64,000 nucleotides of DNA from Desulfurococcales archaeon. GTDB lineage: Archaea > Thermoproteota > Thermoprotei_A > Sulfolobales > NBVN01. Positions 10,643-20,623 of the stretch are shown piece after piece (the stretch's first letter is position 1; the number at the start of each line of letters is the position of its first letter). The notes beneath the pieces were generated by a model, which was not told the origin of the DNA, ran no database searches, and saw only the letters and a program-made list of their open reading frames with translations. A program made the position numbers and the translations under genes. The DNA is taken from contig JAGDWD010000001.1 in the NCBI GenBank assembly GCA_023255955.1, positions 1 through 64,000 on the forward strand, in the 5' to 3' direction.

Positions 10643-11146
10643 CTATAGCTTCAACTCCGCACTGGAACCATTGTAGAATACGAGCGGCTTCTCCGCGGAT
10701 CCTCTGTATGCCTCAACAACCCTACCAATAACTACAACGTGATCCCCAGCTACGTGCTCGTCAACAAGCTCACACTCAAGGATGAGGGGTGCCTTCCCTA
10801 TTATTGGGGCCGTTACCTTCCTAGCTCCTACCGGCACTATCTTAGCTAGGTCGAACTTATCTACATCCCTACCACTTACAGAGCCGAACACGTTGTACGC
10901 AACATCCTCCAGCTCCCTAGATACGAGGTGCACCGCGAAGGACCTGAACTCCTTTATCAACTCATAGGTATACCTAGCCAACCCTAAAGCAACAGCAACT
11001 AGTGGAGGATCCCACGACACCCTAGTTAACCAAGCAACTGCCGCCCCACCCCTCCTACCTCTACGACCAGGATCACCAGCCGTTACAATAGCTAGTGGGT
11101 AAGGTATGAGATCTAATGCCTGGAACACATCTATGGACTCCATCAC
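10643..11146 (-). CDS. Flavin reductase-like domain protein
   Basis: YPLAIVTAGD..GAAVAWLTRVSWDPPLVAVALG..RYTYELIKEFRSFAVHLVS..GKAPLILECELVDEHVAGDHVVVIGRVV. Confidence 0.82.
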   Translation of the reverse strand: MMESIDVFQALDLIPYPLAIVTAGDPGRRGRRGGAAVAWLTRVSWDPPLVAVALGLARYTYELIKEFRSFAVHLVSRELEDVAYNVFGSVSGRDVDKFDLAKIVPVGARKVTAPIIGKAPLILECELVDEHVAGDHVVVIGRVVEAYRGSAEKPLVFYNGSSAELKL

Positions 11147-11699
11147 ACATCACACTACCTTCTATCTATTCCAATATAAGTACTCTCAAAAACAAACAAT
11201 TCTTAAAGAGATCGAAATCGCATATTACGATAAATCACAGTTAAACCGTGATCAACACTTAACTCACAGCTTTTTGAATTTAGTGGTTTTGTGAAGCTGA
11301 AATCGGAACGACAGGGAGCTCGGTAAGGTCTTTTAGGAGGGTAATGTTTAGAGAGCTTTCACTAGAACACACTGACATCTCTTTCCCAAAGAATGCAGAA
11401 GCTCTTTTCACTCCCTACTAGTAGGCCTATATAGATCCTAGGAGGTGGATCTAATAAGAACTAGCTAAGAAGGGACTAGAACCTAAGACTCAGTAGCTCC
11501 TTTAAGTGCTCTACGTACACGTATTCTCCGTTAACTATTACTTCATGGAACATCTTAGGATTTTCATTCTCTTAAACGAGCATTAACTCGCCTACGTTGC
11601 TGATGTTAATTTAATAGTCATCCCGGAAGCACTAGCGTTGGTTTACTTTACTAGCTTATGTGGTCATCGCAAACTAGGATAATAGCAGCCCTAGGGGCT

Positions 11700-12133
11700 A
11701 GGGTGACTAGCATGGCTAAGAAGGGTGAGGACATCGTCATAGGGTACTCAACGACCCCCGACCTAGCGGGAAGGACGCAGTACCCGTAGACACCGGCTTC
11801 AGGGGGTTAGCAATATAAGCGAGGGGCTCTACTGAGCTCCCGACCCCCGCCAGCGGTCTTCAGGGTGCACGGGTGGATGGTCGAGGACAGCTACTTCGAC
11901 GGCATCCGCTAGCAGGGTACGGGGAGCCGTACCTGGAGGTACTCTCCAGCAAGCCGAACAGAGTAGCCACCAACCACTACGATGCCGGCCTACCTCCGGA
12001 GCTGACAGAGAGGACTGTAGTGGACCTGAAGGAGGGGAGGAACTTAATCGACCTTAAGGGGTACTGGGGGATCGTGTCCTTCAAGCTGGAGAGTAGAGAC
12101 CCGGAGGCCAGGATATACGTAGTTCTCAACTAG
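11700..12133 (+). pseudogene. Decayed CDS of unknown family (only C-terminal ORF intact)
   Basis: ORF 11873-12133 coherent (LEVLSSKPNRVATNHYDAGLPPELTERTVVDLKEGRNLIDLKGYWGIVSF); upstream coding-like sequence interrupted by stops/frameshifts. Confidence 0.35.
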
Positions 12134-12162
12134 CTTTTACCCCATAGGCTACTCCTCAGATT

Positions 12163-12459
12163 ACCGTTTGTCCCTAGATGCTTGTTGATGTGGGTTTATG
12201 TTTGTTCATCGCATCTAGGGACTTCCACCTCACCCACAGGGGTTTTCCCTACCCCTGTGGGTCGTGGGTGGTGTTCGTCCCGAACGGAACACGGGACACA
12301 TCTACACCTAACCCCGCAGAGCTCGGGGCACCGCCCCCATCGCTCAGCGGAGTGTTCAAGCTATTTACAGAAATGAAGTTAATAAGCTTAACACATAACC
12401 CCAGAACACAGCAACCCTAAAAACCATAAACACAACAATAAACAAAAACAGAACAGCCC
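12163..12459. repeat. Structured intergenic repeat, copy 1 (multi-hairpin; possible ncRNA)
   Basis: Homologous to 32152-32451, 61202-61440 and a degenerate copy at 19209-19320; stems GTCCCTAGATG/CATCTAGGGAC, CCCACAGGGG/CCCCTGTGGG, GGGGC/GCCCC. Confidence 0.75.
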
Positions 12460-12727
12460 CGTGGATAGTTGCTTCCCCGCCTAGCGCAGCACCAGCCCAA
12501 GACATTCACCCAGCGCTCCCCTTAGCAGTAGCGAAGCCCGCGGGTCCGAACCTCACCCCTCGGTAGGATGCTCATTCCGTACACTACCGAGGCTAAGGGC
12601 TATTTCAGAGCTGCCCCACTAAATTGGAATCGGGGAGGGAGCGTAGGACCCTTAGCTAAGAGGGTAGCTGAGGATTTTCGTTAACTCTGTTAAAGTTTAT
12701 TTAGTCGCATCTGTTAATACCAAAGGG

Positions 12728-13921
12728 GTGATGTTCTCGGTGAGGTTGGTCCCTACTAAGGAGCTAGCCTGCGGCGAGGTAGGTTTGGAAGCGTTCGTAG
12801 CCCTAGCCCGGGAGGTCCTCTCTAGGGGCGGTGTATCCACTACCGTCGTCGTCGACCCCCGGACAGGTACCGTGGTCCGTGGGTCTGAGCTCTGCGCGAC
12901 CCTCGCTAAGATCGGCGTTAGGTACGTACCGGTATCCTACGGTAAGTCCGAGGAGGTCTTCGTACCTTTGGAGGCGTTGGGCTTCTTTGACGACATCCAG
13001 CCAAGCCGGTACAGGGTCTTCTCCGATACTGAGGAGCTGCTCTACAGGAACTGGCCGACCCCCCTGGTAAGGCTCCCCAGGGCTTCAGTAGGCGGTAGGG
13101 TTGTTTGGGCTAAGCTCGAGGGCCTTAACCCGTGGAGCATGAGCGTTAAGGACCGCATAGGCTGGTCCATGTACAGGAGGGCCTTGGAGAGGTTGGGTAG
13201 GGTGGAGGGGCTCGTTGAGGCTACCTCGACAAACACCGGCCTAGCTCTAGCCGCTATGGCCTCCATCCACGGGTCTAGGCTGAGGGCGTACATACCCTCA
13301 ACCGTCTCCAGGGCTGGCGAGCTGCTGCTCAAGCTATTCGGTGCTGAGGTTGTGCGCTCCCCCATAGCCTCGATCACCGTCGAGCTCATAGGCGATGCTG
13401 AGAGGGATGCTAGGGCCTCAGGGGCTGTTCACCTCAACCAGTTCGAGAACGATGCTAACTTCGAGGTACACCTAAGGTACACAGCGAAGGAGCTGGAGCT
13501 GCAGCTTAGGGAGGCTGGGGTGGTGCCTAAGGCTATAGTAGGTGGATTAGGGACCTCCGGCCACATCTCGGCCCTAGCCCTGTACTTCAAGAGTAGGTTC
13601 AGGGGGGTCAGGGTCTACGGGGTAGTACCCGCAAAGGGTACCAGTATCCAGGGCATTAGGAGGGTGGAGACAGGTATGAAGTGGGTACACCTAGTTGAGC
13701 TAGACGGGGTCATCGAGGTACTGCCCGAGGAGGCTGCCGATGGGGTGCTGAGGGTGGTGAGGTCCGAGGGGATACTGATAGGACTGAGTAGCGGGGCTGT
13801 CTACACAGCCTACAGGAAGCTTGTAGAGAGCGGGGAGCTCGAGGAGGGGGACTACGTACTGGTCTTCCCGGACCACGGATTCAAGTACTTAGAGCAGCTC
13901 GAGAAGCTCCTGAAGCTCTAG
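12728..13921 (+). CDS. cysO: O-phosphoserine sulfhydrylase/cysteine synthase-like PLP enzyme with extra N-terminal domain (CysO-like)
   Basis: NPWSMSVKDRIGWSMYRRAL, EATSTNTGLALAAMASIHG, GGLGTSGHISALALYF; ~100-aa N-terminal extension as in Aeropyrum CysO. Confidence 0.8.
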   Translation: MMFSVRLVPTKELACGEVGLEAFVALAREVLSRGGVSTTVVVDPRTGTVVRGSELCATLAKIGVRYVPVSYGKSEEVFVPLEALGFFDDIQPSRYRVFSDTEELLYRNWPTPLVRLPRASVGGRVVWAKLEGLNPWSMSVKDRIGWSMYRRALERLGRVEGLVEATSTNTGLALAAMASIHGSRLRAYIPSTVSRAGELLLKLFGAEVVRSPIASITVELIGDAERDARASGAVHLNQFENDANFEVHLRYTAKELELQLREAGVVPKAIVGGLGTSGHISALALYFKSRFRGVRVYGVVPAKGTSIQGIRRVETGMKWVHLVELDGVIEVLPEEAADGVLRVVRSEGILIGLSSGAVYTAYRKLVESGELEEGDYVLVFPDHGFKYLEQLEKLLKL

Positions 13922-13959
13922 GTACCCCGACCACCAACCCAGGCAGGTTCTAAGCCCTC

Positions 13960-14340
13960 CAGAACTCCATACCGGTGTACTCCGTTAAGGGCTAGGGTAG
14001 AGCTTAGGGGACTAGGTGCTACTACTAGCGTTCGCGGTAGGGCTTGCCCTAGGCTACTAGGAGGGGTTGAGGTAAGGGTTGTACTGAGCGACGAGACGTT
14101 GAGGAGCTACCCTGAAACCGTGGAGTACTTGAGGAGCGTAGACATAGGGGTTAGGCTAGGCCCCAGCCGGGTGTAACCACCCACGCTAAGGTTGTTGTAG
14201 TTAATGGTTGGGTGGTCCTTGTTGGAAACCATAACTGGGCTGGGAGCGTTTTAACGCGGAATAACAAGGTGAGTGTGGTCTCATACTCGAGGGAGGTAGA
14301 GCGGGAGTCGTGGAGTACTTTGAGAGACTGTAGTCCAACG
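13960..14340 (+). pseudogene. Phospholipase D (HKD)-like nuclease remnant
   Basis: VEVRVVLSDETLRSYPETVEYLRSVDIGVRLGPSR in one frame, VTTHAKVVVVNGWVVLVGNHNWAGSVLTRNNKVSVV in another (HxK...NHNWxGS). Confidence 0.55.
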
Positions 14341-14393
14341 GTAGGCAGCTCTAGTACTTACTAGCTCTATAGGGGTTCGCTCCTAGAGGCTGC

Positions 14394-14654
14394 GTGGTTT
14401 TAGAGATGGACCTTAAGAGGGAGGTCCTGAGGCTACTTAAGGAGGATGAGGAGTTTAGGCTAACAGTTGCAGGCCTCGTAGGACTTGACACGGTGCTTAC
14501 CGAGCTTAGGAAGCTTAGGGAGGACTTCAATAAGTTTGTAGAGATCGAGGGAGGGAGGTGGGAGGGGTTGGGCCGGGAGCTCTTTAGTGGTTGCGGCTCT
14601 GGTGCTAGCCATTGGCACCGCGTTCGCGGGTCTCCTAATGATCAGCGCCCCTAA
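14394..14654 (+). pseudogene. N-terminal fragment of an archaeal coiled-coil/nuclease-type protein (DUF3782-like)
   Basis: MDLKREVLRLLKEDEEFRLTVAGLVGLDTVLTELRKLREDFNKFVE, then frame breaks. Confidence 0.35.
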
Positions 14655-14874
14655 TGTCTTGAGACGCGTTGTCGTCTAGCTCTACGCCTTCCCATTACTT
14701 CCCACCCCCACAGCATTCGTGGCATGACTACAGGGTCCAGGTTCAGGTAGCAGCTATGTCACGCCAGTAGCGGTACTACCGTAACGCTCCTCGGGGAGGT
14801 ACTGGAGTCCTACCTCCCGATGTCTACGGGCGGCCGTTAAGCGATGAGGATGTCCCATAGAGTCCACCCCGGGC

Positions 14875-15085
14875 TACAGAGTTGGGAGGATCCTCAAGGT
14901 AGTTAGCAGCATAGCTGGGGGTAGGAGTGGGGCTCCATCAAACATGCCAAGGAAGCTAAAGCTTTAGGGGCCAACGCCGTCCTGGGGCTCAGGTTCTCCA
15001 TCGATGCCGCACTAGCACTACCTGGAAAGTCGGCCACGTGAAGATGCTAGCCTACGGGACCGCTATGGTGGTTGAGTCCGGGACC
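14875..15085 (+). pseudogene. YbjQ/UPF0145 family (heavy-metal-binding fold) remnant
   Basis: GYRVGRILKVVSSIAGGRSG, then KEAKALGANAVLGLRFSID, then VKMLAYGTAMVVES in different frames. Confidence 0.5.
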
Positions 15086-15477
15086 CGAGAGCAGCTCAAG
15101 GCCCTTAAAGTACCTAGAGCTCTTAGCCTATCCGAGGCGAAGCTAGGAATCGGTTCCGGCAAACTCCCGCCCAGTCTAACCTTGGAGATGTACTGTCTAA
15201 GCTAAGGTAGCTGTAGGTAGGTGTGATGTGCGAAAGCAGTGCACTACCCCGCGAAAAGCCTGGAGCCGGCTCTGCGGGGAGTGGAGCGAAGGACGATGCC
15301 GTAAGAAGACGGTAAACCTGGGAGGCCGGTACAGAATTAGGTAGGTGAGCCTAACTATAGCCTAAGCCTTAGTGAAGGCGACCTACGAAAGTCTGTGGAA
15401 TCTCCAAGGCCCCTTCCGGGACCTCAGTATAGTCCCAGGGGGCTGCTGGAGCTGGTTGAGGGTCTAGGGCTACACCA

Positions 15478-16155
15478 GTAGCTCCCTTAGAAGCTTAAGC
15501 ATGGTTCTAGCGTTACCGAGCATCCAGTGGTCGTTGTTGAAGAACACGTAGACCCTCCTAGCTACCTCGACTAGCTCCTCGTAGCTGTAGTCGTGTGCGT
15601 ACCAGGAGCTCCTCCCGAGCATCCTTAGGTAAACCACCCCGCCGGCCAGCGCGATTCACGTAGCCATGAGGGAGTCCACAGATACCAGGGTCAGTCCAAT
15701 GCCCTTGGTTCACCTAGCTGTAGACTCCCTGAAGCAGTTTTGTGTCTGAACTCCACAGCCATCCTCGGGCCTAGTCCCACCCTGCTGTGGAAGGACTCCA
15801 CCCTACTGAGGTTTTCCGGGCTGCAGCTGAAGTTAGGCGGCAGCTGGAATAGGTAAAAGCCCACTAGGCTATCCAGGGGGTTAAAGAGCTCCCTAAACCT
15901 ACCCCAGGTGGTTAGGGCGGCCTCACCCAGCTTGCGTAGGTGGGTTATGGACCTATGCACCTTAACGCTCCACCTAAGCGCCCTACCCCCTCTAGCCCCC
16001 CACGACCTGGTTCCTGAAGGGGAACCTGTAGAAGCTCGCGTTGAGCTCTACGGAGTTAAGGCCGCTGTGGGCCACGTACCAGTCCAGGGAGAGCCCCTCG
16101 TTCCAGTCGTAGAGCCAGCCACTTGTACCTACGTAGACCTCGTACCTAGGTGTAG
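15478..16155 (-). pseudogene. DUF72 family protein, multiple frameshifts and stops
   Basis: YVGTSGWLYDWNEGLSLDWYVAHSGLNSVELNASFYRFPF / WSVKVHRSITHLRKLGEAALTTWGRF..GFYLFQLPPNFS..MAVEFRHK / LVSVDSLMAT*I..MLGRSSWYAHDYSYEEL. Confidence 0.75.
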
Positions 16156-16420
16156 GTAGCCCACGTAGGAGTAGGTAGCGGAGTTTTTACACTCAAGGAG
16201 CCGTACGCGGGTGGTGTAGCCCGAATGCCCTCCCTACAGTCCCCGGAGGGTTAGGCATAGGGTTAAGGGTGATTAACGTGGAGACACATCTACAGCTCCT
16301 GACTCCCGACACGCTGGCTCGACCCTGCTTTCCTGTCCGTGTTGGCGGGAACCGTGATTACTGCGACCTGGGGGTAAGCTCCACGAGCACTCGGGATTGC
16401 CGTAGGCCCTTCTTTAAGGG

Positions 16421-16780
16421 GTGGTAGAGGGAGTTAAAGGGGTGTGCGGGTTAGGGAGGGTACTGCTGGTAACTACACAGTCAGCCTACAGGTACGTGAT
16501 GGAGGTAGTGAGGTCCCTTAGTAAGGAGTACGTGACCGAGGTGGTGGCCTCCATGGCTCCAGTAGCTCAGTTTCTAAGCGTGGAGGACCTTGCCAGGGAG
16601 CTAGCTGAGAAGATCGGGAGGTGTGGCTACGACTACATAGTTACCCCGGGGCTTATCAGGGGCTCCACGAGGGTTTTCGAGGAGGTGCTGGGGTGTGGGG
16701 TTGTTAAGGGGTCTAAGTACGCTGGCGACATACCCATAGTTCTAAATAATGGAATTGAGAGAATAGTGTTGGAAAACTAA
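16421..16780 (+). CDS. Stand-alone N-terminal domain of archaeal dihydropteroate-synthase-like protein (DUF6513-like)
   Basis: VLLVTTQSAYRYVMEVVRSL..ASMAPVAQFLSVEDLARELAEKIGRCGYDYIVTPGLIRGSTRVFEEVLGCGVVKGSKYAGDIPIVLNN. Confidence 0.5.
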   Translation: MVEGVKGVCGLGRVLLVTTQSAYRYVMEVVRSLSKEYVTEVVASMAPVAQFLSVEDLARELAEKIGRCGYDYIVTPGLIRGSTRVFEEVLGCGVVKGSKYAGDIPIVLNNGIERIVLEN

Positions 16781-16897
16781 TAGTTTATGATTGTTCTGAA
16801 GAGGGATTTAATTGATAGAATTATGGAAATGGAGTTGGAGGTCAGGTGGAGCTATGGTTATGCTATTGAGGATTTAGAGCTTTACGGGGATTGAGAG

Positions 16898-18298
16898 TTA
16901 GTCTTTACGTTCGAGCTTTAGCCCTGATTCTTCTAGGATGCGCTCAACGTCTTTTGTATAGCGTAGTAGTTTGGATGGGCCTACCTCGATAAACTCCTTC
17001 TGAAGTCCTGCGTGGGCTATCATGATCCTCGTATTTGGTGTGATTTTAGTGCTTGGGTATTCCTCCTCTGGTTTTTCTTCTCTCCGCTTCTGTCTTAGTA
17101 TCTCGTTGTATCTAATCCAATTGCTGTAGCTAGCTTCTTCTAGGGCTTTCTCAAGCTGGCTGATTTCATTGCTTATTATGTAGTAGTAGGAACTATGTAT
17201 AGCGTTATATATCTCGGCAATCTCCTTAAGTTTGTCAGTAGGGGTTGGGTACTCAATACCTTGAAGTCTTCTGGTAGCTGCTTCAGCTAGTAGGGATACG
17301 TAGACTGTGTCTGGGTTTATGGTTAGAGCTCTCTCAACCACTCTATCTTTAACCTCGACCTGCTTAAGCCATAGCTCAAACACCCTCTCCAAGCTCTTAA
17401 GTGGGGACTCTACTTTACTGACTGCTGCACATAGAGCTAGTGGTAGGGGGTAGTAAAGAGTCAAGTATATTAGTCCAGCATCTTCGAGGAGCTTACGTCT
17501 AAGACTACCCACCTCGCTCTCCACCTCACTGTTCAACTTCCTTAAGCTCCTTACTGGACGTGGAAGTCTATGGACTAGCTGAATACTCTTAATCTGGTCC
17601 TCGATTATCAGGTTCAACCTAACCTCCGGGATCCCCCCAGCTCCTTCAAGCCCCGATGGAGGTCTCCTGTACGGGTCGCTGTTATAGACTCTTAACCTCA
17701 CTCCCCCTTCCCTGAGCTCCTTGTGAGCTACTAGGAGTACGCTAGCTAAGCGGTAGGCTACTCTTAGAGTTACTGAGGGCATGAAATTTAATCCGTGTGT
17801 AAGGTCTAGGATGATCTCACCGTAGCTTTCCTCAAGAACTAGCCTACCGAGCTCGTAGAGAACCACCGACTCAAAGTCCTGGGCTTCACCGCGAAATCTC
17901 CGGTTACCTCCGGGGCTTCCAACAGCTGGAGCTACAACAACTCTTACCTTAGCTTCTATTCCCAGACACCTAACTACCTCCTCTACAAACCTCCTTACAT
18001 TTTCCCTAAGCTCTATGTAGGATGCGTAGCTACTTCTAAGTATGTTCCTACAGCTCTCACAGCATATGAAGCACTCGCTCTCCTCTCTAGGCCTACCCTT
18101 AGGGCTGGGTAGGTCGACTAGACTATCGAGAACTACTAGTACAGCGTCGCAGCTCTCCCCACATAGGTACTTTAGTACTGGCTTAAGGGTGGTGCAGGTT
18201 TCGTATGTCTGCCTACCATCTTCAAGTACGTACCTAACTGTACCCCACTCTGCTGGTGAACCCCACGTAGCTATGAGGAGCCTCCTCACCTGGCTCAC
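16898..18298 (-). CDS. csx1: CRISPR-associated CARF-HEPN RNase, Csx1 family
   Basis: IILDLTHGLNFMP (DxTHG CARF motif) and C-terminal RIMIAHAG (RX4H HEPN motif). Confidence 0.85.
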   Translation of the reverse strand: MSQVRRLLIATWGSPAEWGTVRYVLEDGRQTYETCTTLKPVLKYLCGESCDAVLVVLDSLVDLPSPKGRPREESECFICCESCRNILRSSYASYIELRENVRRFVEEVVRCLGIEAKVRVVVAPAVGSPGGNRRFRGEAQDFESVVLYELGRLVLEESYGEIILDLTHGLNFMPSVTLRVAYRLASVLLVAHKELREGGVRLRVYNSDPYRRPPSGLEGAGGIPEVRLNLIIEDQIKSIQLVHRLPRPVRSLRKLNSEVESEVGSLRRKLLEDAGLIYLTLYYPLPLALCAAVSKVESPLKSLERVFELWLKQVEVKDRVVERALTINPDTVYVSLLAEAATRRLQGIEYPTPTDKLKEIAEIYNAIHSSYYYIISNEISQLEKALEEASYSNWIRYNEILRQKRREEKPEEEYPSTKITPNTRIMIAHAGLQKEFIEVGPSKLLRYTKDVERILEESGLKLERKD

Positions 18299-18312
18299 CC
18301 CAGGCTACTAAC

Positions 18313-19090
18313 TCAGCCTCTAGAACTTAGCTTCACCACTAGCTTTACAACCCGCTTCCTAGGCTTTAGCTTAGTATCCTCTACGTAGGTTAGGTAACTA
18401 TCCTCTAAGTCCTTAACATCTGCCTCGGTTAACCCCAGGAGGCTGTACGCGTATGCTAGTTCTACACCACCATACTCAACTACTAACTTTCTAACCAACT
18501 CTAGGTAGCGACTATCTAGGGAGATGGGTAGTATAGGTAGCTTAACTGCCTTCCTAAAGGTTTCGTGTATTAGTACATGGCTCCAGCTCCTGCAAGCATG
18601 GAGGCAAGAACAAGGAAGTAGGCCTCAGCCTTAACCCGGAGCTGCGTTTACGTAGATCTTATACCCCATCCTAGAGTACTCAACTACATCACCTACAGCA
18701 ATGTCAGCTAGGGATGCTAAACCATCATCAAAACCCTCGACAGATCTTATAGCCTTCAGTACCTTAATGAAGGTAGGTACGCCCTTTCCCCCCAAGTACC
18801 TAGCTACAATCTCTGAAGCTAGGTAAGATGAGCAGATAGCTGTTGGGTATAGGGAGACCATTACCCCAATACTCCCATACCTAGACCTAGCCTCATCTAC
18901 AGCAGCTAGGATCCCGGCTAGCTCAGCACAGGAGAACCTAGGGTCCGACTTCACGAAGTCTAGTAGGGCTTTAACTAAGAGCTCCTCCCATAGGTAATTG
19001 CAGACCCTACCATTGGGGTATGTATTTCTAGGATCATCGATCGATAGTTCAGCTAACGAACTAGCCCCATACCTAGTTACAACACCTCAA
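18313..19090 (-). pseudogene. APE2256/TIGR02619-type CARF protein (Crn1-like), frameshifted paralogue of 31241-32122
   Basis: LLDFVKSDPRFSCAELAGILAAVDEARSRYGSIGVMVSLYPTAICSSYLAS...KIYVNAAPG* then frame changes before GGVELAYAYSLLGLTEADVKDLEDSYL; two apparent single-nt deletions relative to the intact copy. Confidence 0.82.
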
Positions 19091-19208
19091 GAACCGAGGT
19101 AACCTGGAGAAGTTCCTAAGGAGGGACGTGCCAACTAGAGATACTATTAAAACTCTAGAAACTTAATAGAAACCCTAGACGTTAGGTACTGCGCCCAGCT
19201 ATTATCTA

Positions 19209-19320
19209 CTGTTTGTCTCTAGAGGCTCTCTGTTTTCATCACATCTAGGGGCCTCCTCGCAGGACTTGGAGCATCGTTCCCATCACCTCACGGGTCATCT
19301 AAGTTGCTCATAAGAAGGGG
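19209..19320. repeat. Degenerate copy 4 of the structured intergenic repeat
   Basis: ctgtttgtctctagaggc...catctaggggcc...ggagcatcgttcccatcacctca resembles copies 1-3. Confidence 0.5.
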
Positions 19321-19454
19321 TTAAAAGTTTTACACTACGTAACTACACCTTAAGCCTCAGCAATCAATTATAGTAAACGAATAAAAGTCCATAGACCTAA
19401 CACCTACTAATCAACAATAAAATAGTCCCCAAAGCTAAGACTATTAAAAGAAGC

Positions 19455-19913
19455 TTAGAGAGGTATTCTATAGGGTTTAACTAATCTAAGACCAGCATCA
19501 AATAGCTTAGCAGTATTAATAGGTTCTGCTAATACTACCCAAGCTTTAGAGCTCCTCAGGTTAATACTTAACTTCTTAAACTTAAGGAGTCCTACCCATG
19601 AACTTAACTGCCTATAGTACTCCAGCTCCACCTCACCTGAAACCTCTAGAGAACCTCCACCATGTACCCTTAGGTCGTTAGGGCTAAGCGCGTAGCACTT
19701 AGCTCTATAACCCGTTGGAAAACCTGCTTCAATTGGTATGAGGCCCTCATTTAGAAATCTCTCAATAGTACTAAGCAGATCCTCCAGACTCAAGCACCTA
19801 AGCCATAACTCACAGTAACTACCTCTCTGAAGTTCCAGTACAACCTCACAAAACCCTATTAGATCAGCCCTGCAAGCACCTTTGAAGATCAGTGCTATCC
19901 TAATAGAGCTCAA
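19455..19913 (-). CDS. Hypothetical protein
   Basis: 152-aa ORF between Crn1-like pseudogene and the csm operon. Confidence 0.45.
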   Translation of the reverse strand: MSSIRIALIFKGACRADLIGFCEVVLELQRGSYCELWLRCLSLEDLLSTIERFLNEGLIPIEAGFPTGYRAKCYALSPNDLRVHGGGSLEVSGEVELEYYRQLSSWVGLLKFKKLSINLRSSKAWVVLAEPINTAKLFDAGLRLVKPYRIPL

Positions 19914-20101
19914 TCTCCCTAGAATCTCATTAAAACAGCTCTAAAAGCTTAACTACTAGTTGAGAGGGGTATATACTCTCACAGTAGCCTTGTGGTAAGT
20001 ATTACTAACTCCAAATAAGCTACCTACCATGGACTGAGTGGGAAAACTGAGATTAAAGTTTATATAATTTTATTGTAAGGGAAACATGGTGTAAGTTAAG
20101 T

Positions 20102-20608
20102 ATGTCTAGACCTTCTGTAGGTAGATCTCCAGGACCTTCTAGAGAGGGAGACGTTATTGGGGTTTTAACGAATACCAAACAACTACAGCAAATACTAGTA
20201 GATGAAGTTCAGCTATCGCAGATAATTGATGGGATTCTCTCCATAGACCAATCAAGTGCCAGGAGTTTTCTAGGGAGGACCACTCTATCGGCTTATAGAA
20301 AGGTTCACAACCTAGTATCCTCAGCTCTCGATAGGATCTCTACGTCACCGGAATTTAGAGAAGGTCTGCTTTCAGACCTCAGCAAGGCTTTGATATTGGT
20401 AAAATATCAAAGCGCGAGAGAGCAAATCTCGCAGAGTATAGCTAGATGTATTGAAAGCATTATTAAAGTTGTTGGCGACGCCATGCGTGGATACGCTAGT
20501 GAAATTCGTGGAGGTGGGAAGGGGGATTGGGAGAAGGTTAAAAAATTTGCTAAAAATGCTAGGACACTTATCGATAGCTTAGCGGTCATAGCTTACGAAT
20601 ACTTGTGA
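20102..20608 (+). CDS. csm2: Type III-A CRISPR small subunit Csm2
   Basis: Alpha-helical small protein first in csm operon, ENVKKFAKNARTLIDSLAVIAYEYL-like C-terminus (VKKFAKNARTLIDSLAVIAYEYL). Confidence 0.75.
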   Translation: MSRPSVGRSPGPSREGDVIGVLTNTKQLQQILVDEVQLSQIIDGILSIDQSSARSFLGRTTLSAYRKVHNLVSSALDRISTSPEFREGLLSDLSKALILVKYQSAREQISQSIARCIESIIKVVGDAMRGYASEIRGGGKGDWEKVKKFAKNARTLIDSLAVIAYEYL

Positions 20609-20623
20609 TGAAAAGTCCGGGAG

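Noticed and set aside
12178-12420. ORFs inside the structured repeat (also 32167-32358 and 61207-61439)
   Set aside because: Reading frames are not conserved between copies whereas stems are; not coding
15300-15400. RNase P RNA or 23S rRNA fragment
   Set aside because: Short motif similarities only (GGTAAACC, ACAGAA); universally conserved core blocks not found
16200-16280. Possible IS200/IS605 end (cccgaatgccctccc...ggagggttaggcat hairpin)
   Set aside because: Hairpin suggestive but no TnpA/TnpB remnant could be read nearby; too weak to call a mobile element
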